Below are positions 8,680 to 15,060 of a DNA stretch of 27,456 nucleotides, piece after piece; positions within the stretch are counted from its first letter, which is position 1, and each line of letters opens with the position of its first letter. Where the stretch lies: positions 1 through 27,456 of the forward strand of contig VFLE01000214.1 in NCBI GenBank assembly GCA_009885205.1, in the 5' to 3' direction. The notes under the pieces were generated by a model. That model saw nothing but the letters and a program-made list of their open reading frames with translations, did not search any database and had not been told where the DNA came from. Source of the stretch: Candidatus Shapirobacteria bacterium. GTDB lineage: Bacteria; Patescibacteriota; Microgenomatia; UBA12405. A program made the position numbers and the translations under genes.

Positions 8680-9951
8680 TTAATATCCAGTCCCAACAAA
8701 TAAAAAATCCTTGTCTTCCCACTCTTTTTTGTTTAAAAAATTTTTAGTATCAAAAACATATTTTTGTTTCATCAATTTTTTTGCAATATTTAAATCAATC
8801 TCATTAAATTCAGGCCACTCAGTCATAAGCACAATAGCATCCTTACCAGCAAAAAAATCTTCATAATTACTTGCTATTTTTATATATTCGTAACTATCAA
8901 TTTTTTCGGAAACTACCGGGTCAAAAGCAACAATTTTACATTTCTCTTTGTTTAATAAATCAGCCAAAGCCAACGACATCGATCGTCTCAAAGTATTTGT
9001 CCCAGGCTTATAAGTTAACCCTAATATTCCAACATTTTTATTTTTTAATTCACCCAACTCTCTTTTAATTTTACCAACCAACCATTCGACCCTCTCCGAA
9101 TTTACCTGATATACCGCATTAAACAACTTCGTTTTATATTTTTGTTTTAAGCCTAAATATTTTAAAGTTTTAATATCTCGACCCAAAGTTGCTCCCGCAA
9201 AACCCATTCCTGGGTTAATAGGGGAAAAGGGGGATACTCGTTTATCTGTTTTTAATGCGGACACCACGTCACCCATATTTGCCCCTAATAATTCACACAA
9301 ATCCGATATTTCACTACTAAACGACACACAAGTTGCCAAATACGAATTCAAAGCATGCTTGACCATTTCTGCACTCTCCCAACCCATTTTTATAAATCGA
9401 CAATCAAAAATAACAAAATCTTTTTCAAATTTATCCATTAATTCCACTTTATCTGATCCTAAAATTATCCTGTCTGGTTTTAAAAATGTTTCATAAGCTT
9501 TACCCAATCTCACATTTTCTGGAAAGTAAATTATATTTTTACTAACTTTTGACATTTTTCTACAAGTACCACAAGGTATTTGACTCGAGATTACAAAAAT
9601 CGTCTTACTCTCCCCATATTTTTTTATTAACTCAATTGTTTGATTTATCAATGTTGTATCAACAACATCGTTTTCATCGACAGGCAAGTCGTGAGCAATA
9701 AAAACATAATCCTTATCTTTAAATACTTTTTTTGTATCAACAAAACTTAAATTTTTATCCAAAAGTTTTGTAATTGTTTCATCCATTTCTGGTTCATATA
9801 TTGGTGCCTTACCTTTTTTTAAATTATCCAAAACATTATTATCAAAATCACTGGCTTCAACTTCAAAACCCAATTTTGCCAAAGATGTGGCATATACACA
9901 ACCCAAATGCCATAAACCAAACACCGCAATTTTCAATTTCTTATTTTTCAT
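8680..9951 (-). CDS. UDP-glucose/GDP-mannose dehydrogenase-like protein lacking the catalytic cysteine
   Basis: A 423-residue protein with the three-part layout of nucleotide-sugar 6-dehydrogenases: an NAD domain (VFGLWHLG, residues 10-17), a central helix region (EMVKHALNSYLA, with Lys198 and Asn202 conserved) and a C-terminal Rossmann domain (GILGLTYKPGT). Key residues differ. The active-site box GFGGSCxPKD is GFAGATLGRD (250-259), so the thioester-forming cysteine is Thr255, while Asp259 is kept. The STVPxGT loop is SQIPCGT (Gln124 for Thr), and PEFxRE is PENVRLG (Leu149 for Glu). A classical four-electron oxidation to a uronate therefore looks impossible; a two-electron oxidation or a structural role is more likely. 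The ATG at 9951 overlaps the SDR by 11 nt. Confidence 0.85.
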   Translation of the reverse strand: MKNKKLKIAVFGLWHLGCVYATSLAKLGFEVEASDFDNNVLDNLKKGKAPIYEPEMDETITKLLDKNLSFVDTKKVFKDKDYVFIAHDLPVDENDVVDTTLINQTIELIKKYGESKTIFVISSQIPCGTCRKMSKVSKNIIYFPENVRLGKAYETFLKPDRIILGSDKVELMDKFEKDFVIFDCRFIKMGWESAEMVKHALNSYLATCVSFSSEISDLCELLGANMGDVVSALKTDKRVSPFSPINPGMGFAGATLGRDIKTLKYLGLKQKYKTKLFNAVYQVNSERVEWLVGKIKRELGELKNKNVGILGLTYKPGTNTLRRSMSLALADLLNKEKCKIVAFDPVVSEKIDSYEYIKIASNYEDFFAGKDAIVLMTEWPEFNEIDLNIAKKLMKQKYVFDTKNFLNKKEWEDKDFLFVGTGY

Positions 9952-10792
9952 AAAAAAAATTATTATCAATTCGTCGCAAATTATAAAGACTATTTTTTAA
10001 AATATTTTTATCTGACATTGATTCAATCAAATCCCATTTGGCGCTAATTAATTTGCCAGTAATATGATTAGATTTAGTAGATGCTAAAAACATTGCCATT
10101 TTCGCCGCTAGCTCCGGACTATCACCACCATTTTCTTTTTGTTTCAACGCCTGATTGTACATATCACTTCCTGCTTTTTCCTCACCATTATTTAGTAACC
10201 ACTGAGTAAAATAAGTGTTTACCCCTCCTGGTGAAATACAATTAATTTGAATATCTTCACCCTCAACTTCTTTTGCCAATGCTTCGGTGAACCCTACCAC
10301 CGCCATTTTAGACGCAAAATAGGCCGTAAACCGAGCTAATGGTTTTGATCCCCCTACTCCAGCTCCCGCCAAGTTAATAATTTTTCCCAATCCATTTTTC
10401 TTCATTATGGGCAATACTGCCTGACAACAATTAACTGTTCCCATCAAATTTATATTCACTGTTTGTTGCCATTCATCAATATTATTTGTTTCCAACAATC
10501 CAATTGGCCCATAAATCCCTGCATTATTTACCAATACGTCAATTTTGCCAAACTTTTTTAAAGTTTTAGCCACTAAACCTTTCACTTCCATAATAATTGA
10601 CACATCAACTTTTAAACCTAGTGAATTTTTACCTGTAGGATCAACTTCTAAAATAGCCTTATTAACTTCATCAATATTTCTCGAGCAAATTACCACCATA
10701 GCTCCCGCATTTATTGCATATTTATATATTGACAACCCTATGCCACGAGCCCCACCTGTAATCAAAAAAACTTTATTTTTCAACACAACCAA
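9941..10792 (-). CDS. Short-chain dehydrogenase/reductase (classical SDR)
   Basis: A 283-residue classical SDR. TGGARGIG (residues 12-19) binds the cofactor, NNAG (89-92) is the structural motif, and Tyr158-x3-Lys162 (YFASK) is the catalytic pair. The usual catalytic serine after the IIN strand appears to be Ala142 (IINLAGAG), which may alter activity, though my alignment there is uncertain. There is no ATG: an in-frame TGA lies just upstream, leaving TTG at 10792 or GTG at 10786. A TG+TAAAAT box at 10805-10812 on the minus strand would start transcription a few bases before 10792. The last codons overlap the dehydrogenase-like gene. It heads the sugar-modification operon; the substrate is unknown. 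Confidence 0.85.
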   Translation of the reverse strand: MVVLKNKVFLITGGARGIGLSIYKYAINAGAMVVICSRNIDEVNKAILEVDPTGKNSLGLKVDVSIIMEVKGLVAKTLKKFGKIDVLVNNAGIYGPIGLLETNNIDEWQQTVNINLMGTVNCCQAVLPIMKKNGLGKIINLAGAGVGGSKPLARFTAYFASKMAVVGFTEALAKEVEGEDIQINCISPGGVNTYFTQWLLNNGEEKAGSDMYNQALKQKENGGDSPELAAKMAMFLASTKSNHITGKLISAKWDLIESMSDKNILKNSLYNLRRIDNNFFYEK

Positions 10793-10804
10793 TCTTAATC
10801 ATTT

Positions 10805-10812
10805 ATTTTACA
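10805..10812 (-). promoter_or_regulatory. Candidate -10 box (TG+TAAAAT) for the SDR operon
   Basis: TAAAAT preceded directly by TG on the minus strand, 12 nt before the TTG start at 10792. It shares the 43-nt divergent spacer with the kinase promoter at 10824-10829, so the two probably initiate back to back. Confidence 0.4.
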
Positions 10813-10823
10813 AAAGACAAGAT

Positions 10824-10829
10824 TATAAT
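10824..10829 (+). promoter_or_regulatory. -10 promoter (TATAAT) for the GHMP kinase gene
   Basis: A perfect TATAAT ends 6 nt before the ATG at 10836, with no Shine-Dalgarno between them. This spacing predicts a leaderless transcript and fixes the start at 10836 although the frame is open far upstream. No convincing -35 is visible. Confidence 0.6.
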
Positions 10830-10835
10830 AATTCC

Positions 10836-11891
10836 ATGACTCAAAAATTAAAATTTAATAAAAATCCTGACTTTCAACATCGCGACCGTGCTACGATTAT
10901 CACTCAAACTCCTATGCGAGTCACCTTAGCCGGAGGCGGAACCGATGTCATGTGGTATAGCCAACTACGAGGAGGAGCCTGGATTAGTGCAGGAATAAAC
11001 AAATATGTTTTTGTTTTTCTGAATAAAACTGAAGATCAAAATATCATTAAGGCTTCTCATGGTATCGAAGCCACCATGACCAATAACTACAAAGAAATTC
11101 CCAATCCCATAATCAAAGAATGTTTAAAAATTACTAAAATTGCCAAGGGTATTGAAATTGCCACTGCCGCTGATGCTTCGGCCAAATCAGGTTTGGGTGG
11201 TTCAGGAGCTTTTGAAGTTGGACTTTTACATGCCCTTTATACTTACAAAAGAGAACCTATTTCACAATTAAAACTAGGACAACTAGCCGCCGATATTGAA
11301 ATCAAAAAATTAAAGCGTCCTGTCGGACCCCAAGACCAATATATTGCTGCCATTGGTGGTATCAACTATTTTGAAATGGATACCAAAGGCAATGTCTCGA
11401 TTGAACCATTAAATTTATCCATTCATGCCGTTTCCAAATTAGAGAGCAATTTATTATATTTTCGTACCGGCATTCAACGAGATGCCGGCAACGTACTTCA
11501 AGATCAAAAAAATAAATTAGATAACGCTCAACAATCGGCTCAATTAATTTCTAGTCTTGATGACATCAAAAGTTTAGGCCAAAAAGCTAAAGAATATTTG
11601 TTAAAAAACCACATCGATGATTATGGTCAAACATTGCATGAACATTGGTTAATAAAAAAGAAACTGGCCAATAGTGTTAGTAATCCCCAAATCGATGAAT
11701 GGTACAATCAAGCCATTAAAGCCGGGGCTCTTGGCGGTAAAATAATGGGGGCTGGGGGAGGGGGTTGGTTTGTATTCTACGTCCCGGACCACAAAGCCAC
11801 ATTTCGCGATAAAATGAATGAAATTGGACTAGAAGAGAGATCAGTCCGATTTGATTGGGAAGGCTCAAAGTTATTGATTAATTTAAGTTAA
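10836..11891 (+). CDS. hddA: GHMP kinase, D-glycero-D-manno-heptose-7-phosphate kinase-like
   Basis: A 351-residue GHMP-superfamily kinase. TPMRVTLAGGGTD (residues 25-37) is the HddA-type motif 1. SGLGGSGAFEVG, near residues 127-138, is the ATP-binding P-loop of the superfamily. KIMGAGGGG (301-309) is the C-terminal motif 3. VGPQDQYIAAIGG resembles the GkqDqYaaafGG segment of the heptose/fucose kinase branch. The expected reaction phosphorylates heptose 7-phosphate at C1 to the 1,7-bisphosphate. Context supports this: SIS isomerase, HAD phosphatase and nucleotidyltransferase genes follow within 3 kb. L-fucokinase-like activity is the main alternative. The ATG at 10836 is set by the family N-terminus and a TATAAT 6 nt upstream; the open frame back to 10545 is antisense to the SDR. 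Confidence 0.85.
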   Translation: MTQKLKFNKNPDFQHRDRATIITQTPMRVTLAGGGTDVMWYSQLRGGAWISAGINKYVFVFLNKTEDQNIIKASHGIEATMTNNYKEIPNPIIKECLKITKIAKGIEIATAADASAKSGLGGSGAFEVGLLHALYTYKREPISQLKLGQLAADIEIKKLKRPVGPQDQYIAAIGGINYFEMDTKGNVSIEPLNLSIHAVSKLESNLLYFRTGIQRDAGNVLQDQKNKLDNAQQSAQLISSLDDIKSLGQKAKEYLLKNHIDDYGQTLHEHWLIKKKLANSVSNPQIDEWYNQAIKAGALGGKIMGAGGGGWFVFYVPDHKATFRDKMNEIGLEERSVRFDWEGSKLLINLS

Positions 11892-11950
11892 AGATTTTTC
11901 TTCTACAGTTAACTTATAAAATATATCTCATCGATAATTCAAAAATAGTC

Positions 11951-11959
11951 TGATAGGAT
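11951..11959 (+). promoter_or_regulatory. Extended -10 promoter (TGATAGGAT) for the SIS isomerase gene
   Basis: TG-A-TAGGAT ends 6 nt before the ATG at 11966. It lies in the 74-nt gap after the kinase gene. No ribosome-binding site is seen, so a leaderless transcript separate from the kinase is likely. Confidence 0.5.
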
Positions 11960-11965
11960 GTTTTT

Positions 11966-12547
11966 ATGTCTGATATTTCATCATATGCTCAAAAATTTCT
12001 CGCAGGAGCAATTACCATCATTCAACAAATCAATCAACTTGATTACGGTAAAATGATTGAAGAGTTAATAAAGTTAAAAGAGCGACAAGGACGGTTGTTT
12101 ATCATTGGAGTTGGTGGCAGTGCCGCCAATTGTTCCCATGCTGTCAACGATTTTCGAAAAATATGCAATATTGAAACCTATGCCCCCACCGATAATGTTT
12201 CAGAACTCACTGCCAGAACCAACGATGAAGGCTGGGACACGGTTTTTTCCAAATGGCTAGCCACTAGTCGCCTAAATAAAAATGATGCCATCATGGTATT
12301 TTCAGTCGGTGGAGGAAATCTCGAAAAAAACATTAGCACCAATATAGTTTCTGCTCTCCAATACGGTCAAGAAATTGGTTGTACTATTTTAGGAATCGTT
12401 AGCCGTGATGGTGGTTACACCAAAAAAGTTGCTACCGCCTGTGTTTTAGTTCCCATCATCTCCGATGATACCATTACCCCTTACGCCGAATCATTCCAAG
12501 CATTGCTGTGGCATGGAATCGTAAATTATTCGGAACTCAAGGGATAA
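11966..12547 (+). CDS. gmhA: SIS-domain sugar isomerase, sedoheptulose-7-phosphate isomerase (GmhA)-like
   Basis: A 193-residue single SIS domain. IIGVGGSAANCSHA (residues 46-59) is the sugar-phosphate-binding loop, corresponding to the GNGGSA loop of GmhA. NDEGWDTVFSKWL matches the NDyGfe.vFsR segment. FSVGGGN is the second phosphate loop. Where E. coli GmhA has the catalytic His61/Glu65 pair, this protein has His58 and Asp62, and the C-terminal metal site differs (ESFQALLWH), so it belongs to a divergent GmhA-like subgroup. The expected reaction isomerises sedoheptulose 7-phosphate to D-glycero-D-manno-heptose 7-phosphate, the first step of ADP/GDP-heptose synthesis. Its 3' end overlaps the convergent nucleotidyltransferase by 11 nt. 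Confidence 0.83.
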   Translation: MSDISSYAQKFLAGAITIIQQINQLDYGKMIEELIKLKERQGRLFIIGVGGSAANCSHAVNDFRKICNIETYAPTDNVSELTARTNDEGWDTVFSKWLATSRLNKNDAIMVFSVGGGNLEKNISTNIVSALQYGQEIGCTILGIVSRDGGYTKKVATACVLVPIISDDTITPYAESFQALLWHGIVNYSELKG

Positions 12548-13250
12548 AAGTTGCTTTTGCTTTTTCTAGCTTTTCTAAATTGCCAATATCTATAAAATAA
12601 TCATCCGTTTTATAAACTCGAATATTTTGGCCACTGTCAATTATTTTAGAAAAGATATCTTTACCAAAATCAACCGGATTGCTAGACCCAAAATAGTCAA
12701 ATATATTTTTATTAAAAATATAAAAAGACCCGTTTGACCAAACAAAATCACCAACAATATCTTCTACTTTTGGTCTTTCTTTAAACGAAGTTACCATATT
12801 TTTCGAGTCAAAAATAATCATACTCTTGGCGTCTTTACCATATCTTTTATAAGCATTAATGGTCGCAATTGGGTTTATTGTTTTATGCTGTTTTATCATG
12901 TCATTAATATTTAGTTTTCTTAAAATATCGGCATAAGTCACAATAAAATCATCATTAATATATTCCCGAGATGCTCTAATCGCACCAGCAGTTCCCAAAG
13001 GGCAATTCGAATCTTCATAGGTATAGTGTATATTTACACCAAACTTTTTTCCGTCACCAAAATAGTTAACTATTACTTCGGGCAAATAACATAAAGCCAA
13101 TATCAAATCAGTTACCCCATTATTTTTTAACAAATTAATTGTATGTTCGAGTATTGGCTTACCCGCCACTTCCACCATCGGTTTAGGTATATGGTCCGTA
13201 ATTGGTCTAAGTCGTACACCTCGACCACCTGCCACAATTATTGCTTGCAT
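12537..13250 (-). CDS. hddC: Nucleotidyltransferase, heptose-1-phosphate guanylyltransferase (HddC)-like
   Basis: A 237-residue NTP_transferase. VAGGRGVRLRPITDHIPKPM (residues 7-26) is the classic nucleotide-binding signature of RmlA/GmpP/HddC enzymes, with PKPM the triphosphate-loop lysine motif. The metal-binding Asp is in VTYADIL, where relatives usually have a GD dipeptide, so the preceding Gly is Ala. DFVWSNGSFYIF matches the sugar-binding strand. In a cluster with heptose kinase, isomerase and phosphatase, activation of heptose 1-phosphate with GTP is the natural assignment, but base preference cannot be read with certainty. The start overlaps the upstream phosphatase by 13 nt, and the end overlaps the convergent isomerase by 11 nt. 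Confidence 0.83.
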   Translation of the reverse strand: MQAIIVAGGRGVRLRPITDHIPKPMVEVAGKPILEHTINLLKNNGVTDLILALCYLPEVIVNYFGDGKKFGVNIHYTYEDSNCPLGTAGAIRASREYINDDFIVTYADILRKLNINDMIKQHKTINPIATINAYKRYGKDAKSMIIFDSKNMVTSFKERPKVEDIVGDFVWSNGSFYIFNKNIFDYFGSSNPVDFGKDIFSKIIDSGQNIRVYKTDDYFIDIGNLEKLEKAKATFIP

Positions 13251-13834
13251 AAAAATATTTTTTCAATTGTTGATAAAGCCTCATCCATCGACAATACTTT
13301 ATAATCAGGATTTGATTCCATGGCGAATTTAATTTTTTCCGGACTATCCTCATTAAATAAATATAAAATAGTTTTACATCCCGCAGCCTTGCCCGCCATC
13401 ACATCCCAATCCCTATCTCCCATCATCACACTATTTTTTAAATCTATATCTAGGTCTTTTTCAGCTTGTAACAACATTCCTGGTTTTGGTTTCCTACAAT
13501 CACAATCAATTTTCAGTTCAGGAACCACTCCGTTTGGATGATGATAACAAATATATTTTTTATCAATATGCACATTCTTATCAAACAATAATTTATCGAT
13601 TTTATCCTCAATCTCTGTACAAACCTTCATCGTTATTTTACCTTTAGCTACAGCGGGTTGATTTGTTATTTCAACGACCAATATTTTATTTATATTTGAC
13701 CACCCAATCAATTTTTCAATTCCATTGACCAAACTGACTTCTTCAACCGTCTGAGGGGAATCATATTCATATTTTTCGTTTCTAACCACACAATTTATTA
13801 TACCGTCTCTATCAAGAAACAAAACCTTTTTCAC
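13238..13834 (-). CDS. gmhB: HAD-IIIA phosphatase, D,D-heptose 1,7-bisphosphate phosphatase (GmhB)-like
   Basis: A 198-residue HAD phosphatase. FLDRDGIIN places the nucleophile and acid at Asp8 and Asp10. ITNQPAVAKG is motif II, matching TNQSGIARG in GmhB. A zinc loop with C-x-H and C-x-C spacing (CYHHP...DCDCRKPKPGM) is diagnostic of the GmhB/HisB-N group. MMGDRDWDVMAGKAAGC is motif III/IV. It should remove the 7-phosphate of heptose 1,7-bisphosphate. I chose the GTG at 13834 because a strong Shine-Dalgarno (13841-13850, minus strand GGAGGGGGAG) precedes it by 6 nt, whereas the GTG at 13855 has none. The start overlaps the stop of the GT2-remnant ORF, suggesting coupled translation. Confidence 0.87.
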   Translation of the reverse strand: MKKVLFLDRDGIINCVVRNEKYEYDSPQTVEEVSLVNGIEKLIGWSNINKILVVEITNQPAVAKGKITMKVCTEIEDKIDKLLFDKNVHIDKKYICYHHPNGVVPELKIDCDCRKPKPGMLLQAEKDLDIDLKNSVMMGDRDWDVMAGKAAGCKTILYLFNEDSPEKIKFAMESNPDYKVLSMDEALSTIEKIFLCKQ

Positions 13835-13998
13835 TTTTTTCTCCCCCTCCACCACAAATGGGATAGTTGTAACAAAATTTTCAATCCGTCTTTTGGAGTA
13901 AGGCGGTCATTTTTCTGCTTTAGCTTTTCAGTATGTATTGTCTCCACCGCCAACTTACCTTCACTGTAAACTGGAATTACTGTGCAAATCTTCACCAT
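13831..13998 (-). pseudogene. 55-codon remnant of an internally deleted GT2 gene, now a leader ORF
   Basis: The minus-strand frame from the ATG at 13998 encodes 55 residues. The first 15 (MVKICTVIPVYSEGK) are the first strand and loop of a family 2 glycosyltransferase. The rest (AVETIHTEKLKQKNDRL...PKDGLKILLQL...) resembles the C-terminal end of DPM1-type GT2 enzymes; compare IKIETIYLGKK...DAILILLKL at the end of the gene at 3484. About 170-200 residues with the DDGS and DxD motifs are missing, yet the frame is intact. It cannot be an active transferase. Its stop overlaps the GTG of the phosphatase gene (GTGA), and the phosphatase ribosome-binding site lies inside it. An assembly deletion is the alternative. 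Confidence 0.75.
13841..13850 (-). promoter_or_regulatory. Strong Shine-Dalgarno deciding the GmhB-like start
   Basis: The purine run GGAGGGGGAG on the minus strand lies 6 nt before the GTG at 13834. It is the clearest ribosome-binding site in a window where most starts have none, and it lies within the GT2-remnant ORF. Confidence 0.65.
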
Positions 13999-14000
13999 CA

Positions 14001-14009
14001 AATATAACA
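14001..14009 (-). promoter_or_regulatory. Extended -10 promoter (TGTTATATT) upstream of the GT2 remnant and GmhB/HddC genes
   Basis: TG-T-TATATT on the minus strand lies 2 nt before the ATG at 13998 and 5 nt before an in-frame GTG. It is the likely promoter for remnant, phosphatase and nucleotidyltransferase, and faces the plus-strand promoter at 14021-14029. Confidence 0.5.
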
Positions 14010-14020
14010 TTAATTTCTGG

Positions 14021-14029
14021 TGTTATAAT
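14021..14029 (+). promoter_or_regulatory. Extended -10 promoter (TGTTATAAT) for the dehydratase gene
   Basis: A perfect extended -10, TG-T-TATAAT, ends 9 nt before the ATG at 14039. It supports that ATG over the upstream in-frame ATG at 13982, which lies before the promoter. Confidence 0.65.
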
Positions 14030-14038
14030 CATTTAAAT

Positions 14039-15053
14039 ATGCCTCGCAAAAAAGCTATCATCACTGGTATCACTGGTCAAGATGGTTCTTATTTAGCCGA
14101 ATTATTATTGGAAAAAAAATATGAAGTTTATGGATTACTCCGTCGCAACAGCAAACAAAGCTATGGCAATGTCGCCCATCTCCGTCATGAAATAAATTTT
14201 TTATCCGGTGATTTAGCCGATCCTGCCTGTATTAGTATGTATGTCAGCAAAATAAAACCAGATGAAATCTACAACCTAGGTGCCCAATCACATGTTGGTG
14301 AATCCTGGAGCCAGCCTATTGCCACCGCCGACCAAACTGGTCTAGGGGCACTTCGCATTTTTGAATCCGTCCGTAATGTCAGCCCCAAATCAAAAGTATA
14401 TCAAGCCAGCACCAGTGAATTGTTCGGTGAAACCAAAATAACTCCACAAAACGAAGACACCCCTATTCATCCTGCCAACCCATATGCCGCCGCCAAAGCT
14501 TTGGCTCATTTTGATGCCCAAATTTATAGAAAATCGTTTAACCTTTTTATCTCCACTGGTATTTTATTTAATCACGAATCACCCCGTCGCAGTCCTGATT
14601 TTGTTACCCGCAAAGTCTCCCTAGCCGTAGCCGCTATCAAACTAGGTCTTAAAGGCACTCGTATTCCAATTGCTGAAGGTGGCCTACCAGTTATTGACAG
14701 CAACAATAAATTACAACTTGGCAACTTAGACGCCAAAAGAGATTGGGGATTTGCCGGTGATTATGTACAGGCTATGTGGCAAATTATGCAACTTAATCAT
14801 CCCGATGACTTTGTCGTTGCCACCGGTGAAATTCACACCATCAAAGAACTGTGTGATGAAGCATTTTCTCTGGTTAACCTTAACCTGGCAAGACTATGTC
14901 ATTATCAATCCCCAATGGGTAAGACCGACCGAAACTGGTCCGTTAGTTGGAGACTCAAATAAACTCCAAAAAGCCACCGGCTGGAAAGCTAAAACAAAAT
15001 TTAAAGCCCTTGTCAAAATGATGGTTGAAGCCGATATGGCCTTACTTCGTTAG
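14039..15053 (+). pseudogene. gmd: GDP-mannose 4,6-dehydratase-like gene interrupted by a +1 frameshift
   Basis: From the ATG at 14039 the product begins ITGITGQDGSYLAE, the Gmd NADP motif, followed by YNLGAQSHVGESW, STSELFGE, the catalytic PYAAAK and the FNHESPRRSPDFVTRK signature. Translation is normal to about residue 282, then runs into unrelated residues and stops at 14962. The missing C-terminus (WQDYVIINPQWVRP..., KMMVEAD) continues in the next frame to 15053. Removing one C at 14884-14885 restores LNWQDY and a full-length protein of about 337 residues. About 14 extra residues (EGGLPVIDSN region) precede LGNLDAKRDWG. Beside heptose genes it may act on GDP-heptose (DmhA-like) rather than GDP-mannose. 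Sequencing error, recent inactivation or recoding are all possible. Confidence 0.85.
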
Positions 15054-15060
15054 TTTTACT

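Noticed and set aside
11884..11916. Inverted repeat TAAGTTAA...TTAACTTA around the kinase stop codon
   Set aside because: Eight A/T-rich pairs with a 17-nt loop and no following T-run; too weak for a terminator and expected by chance in this composition.
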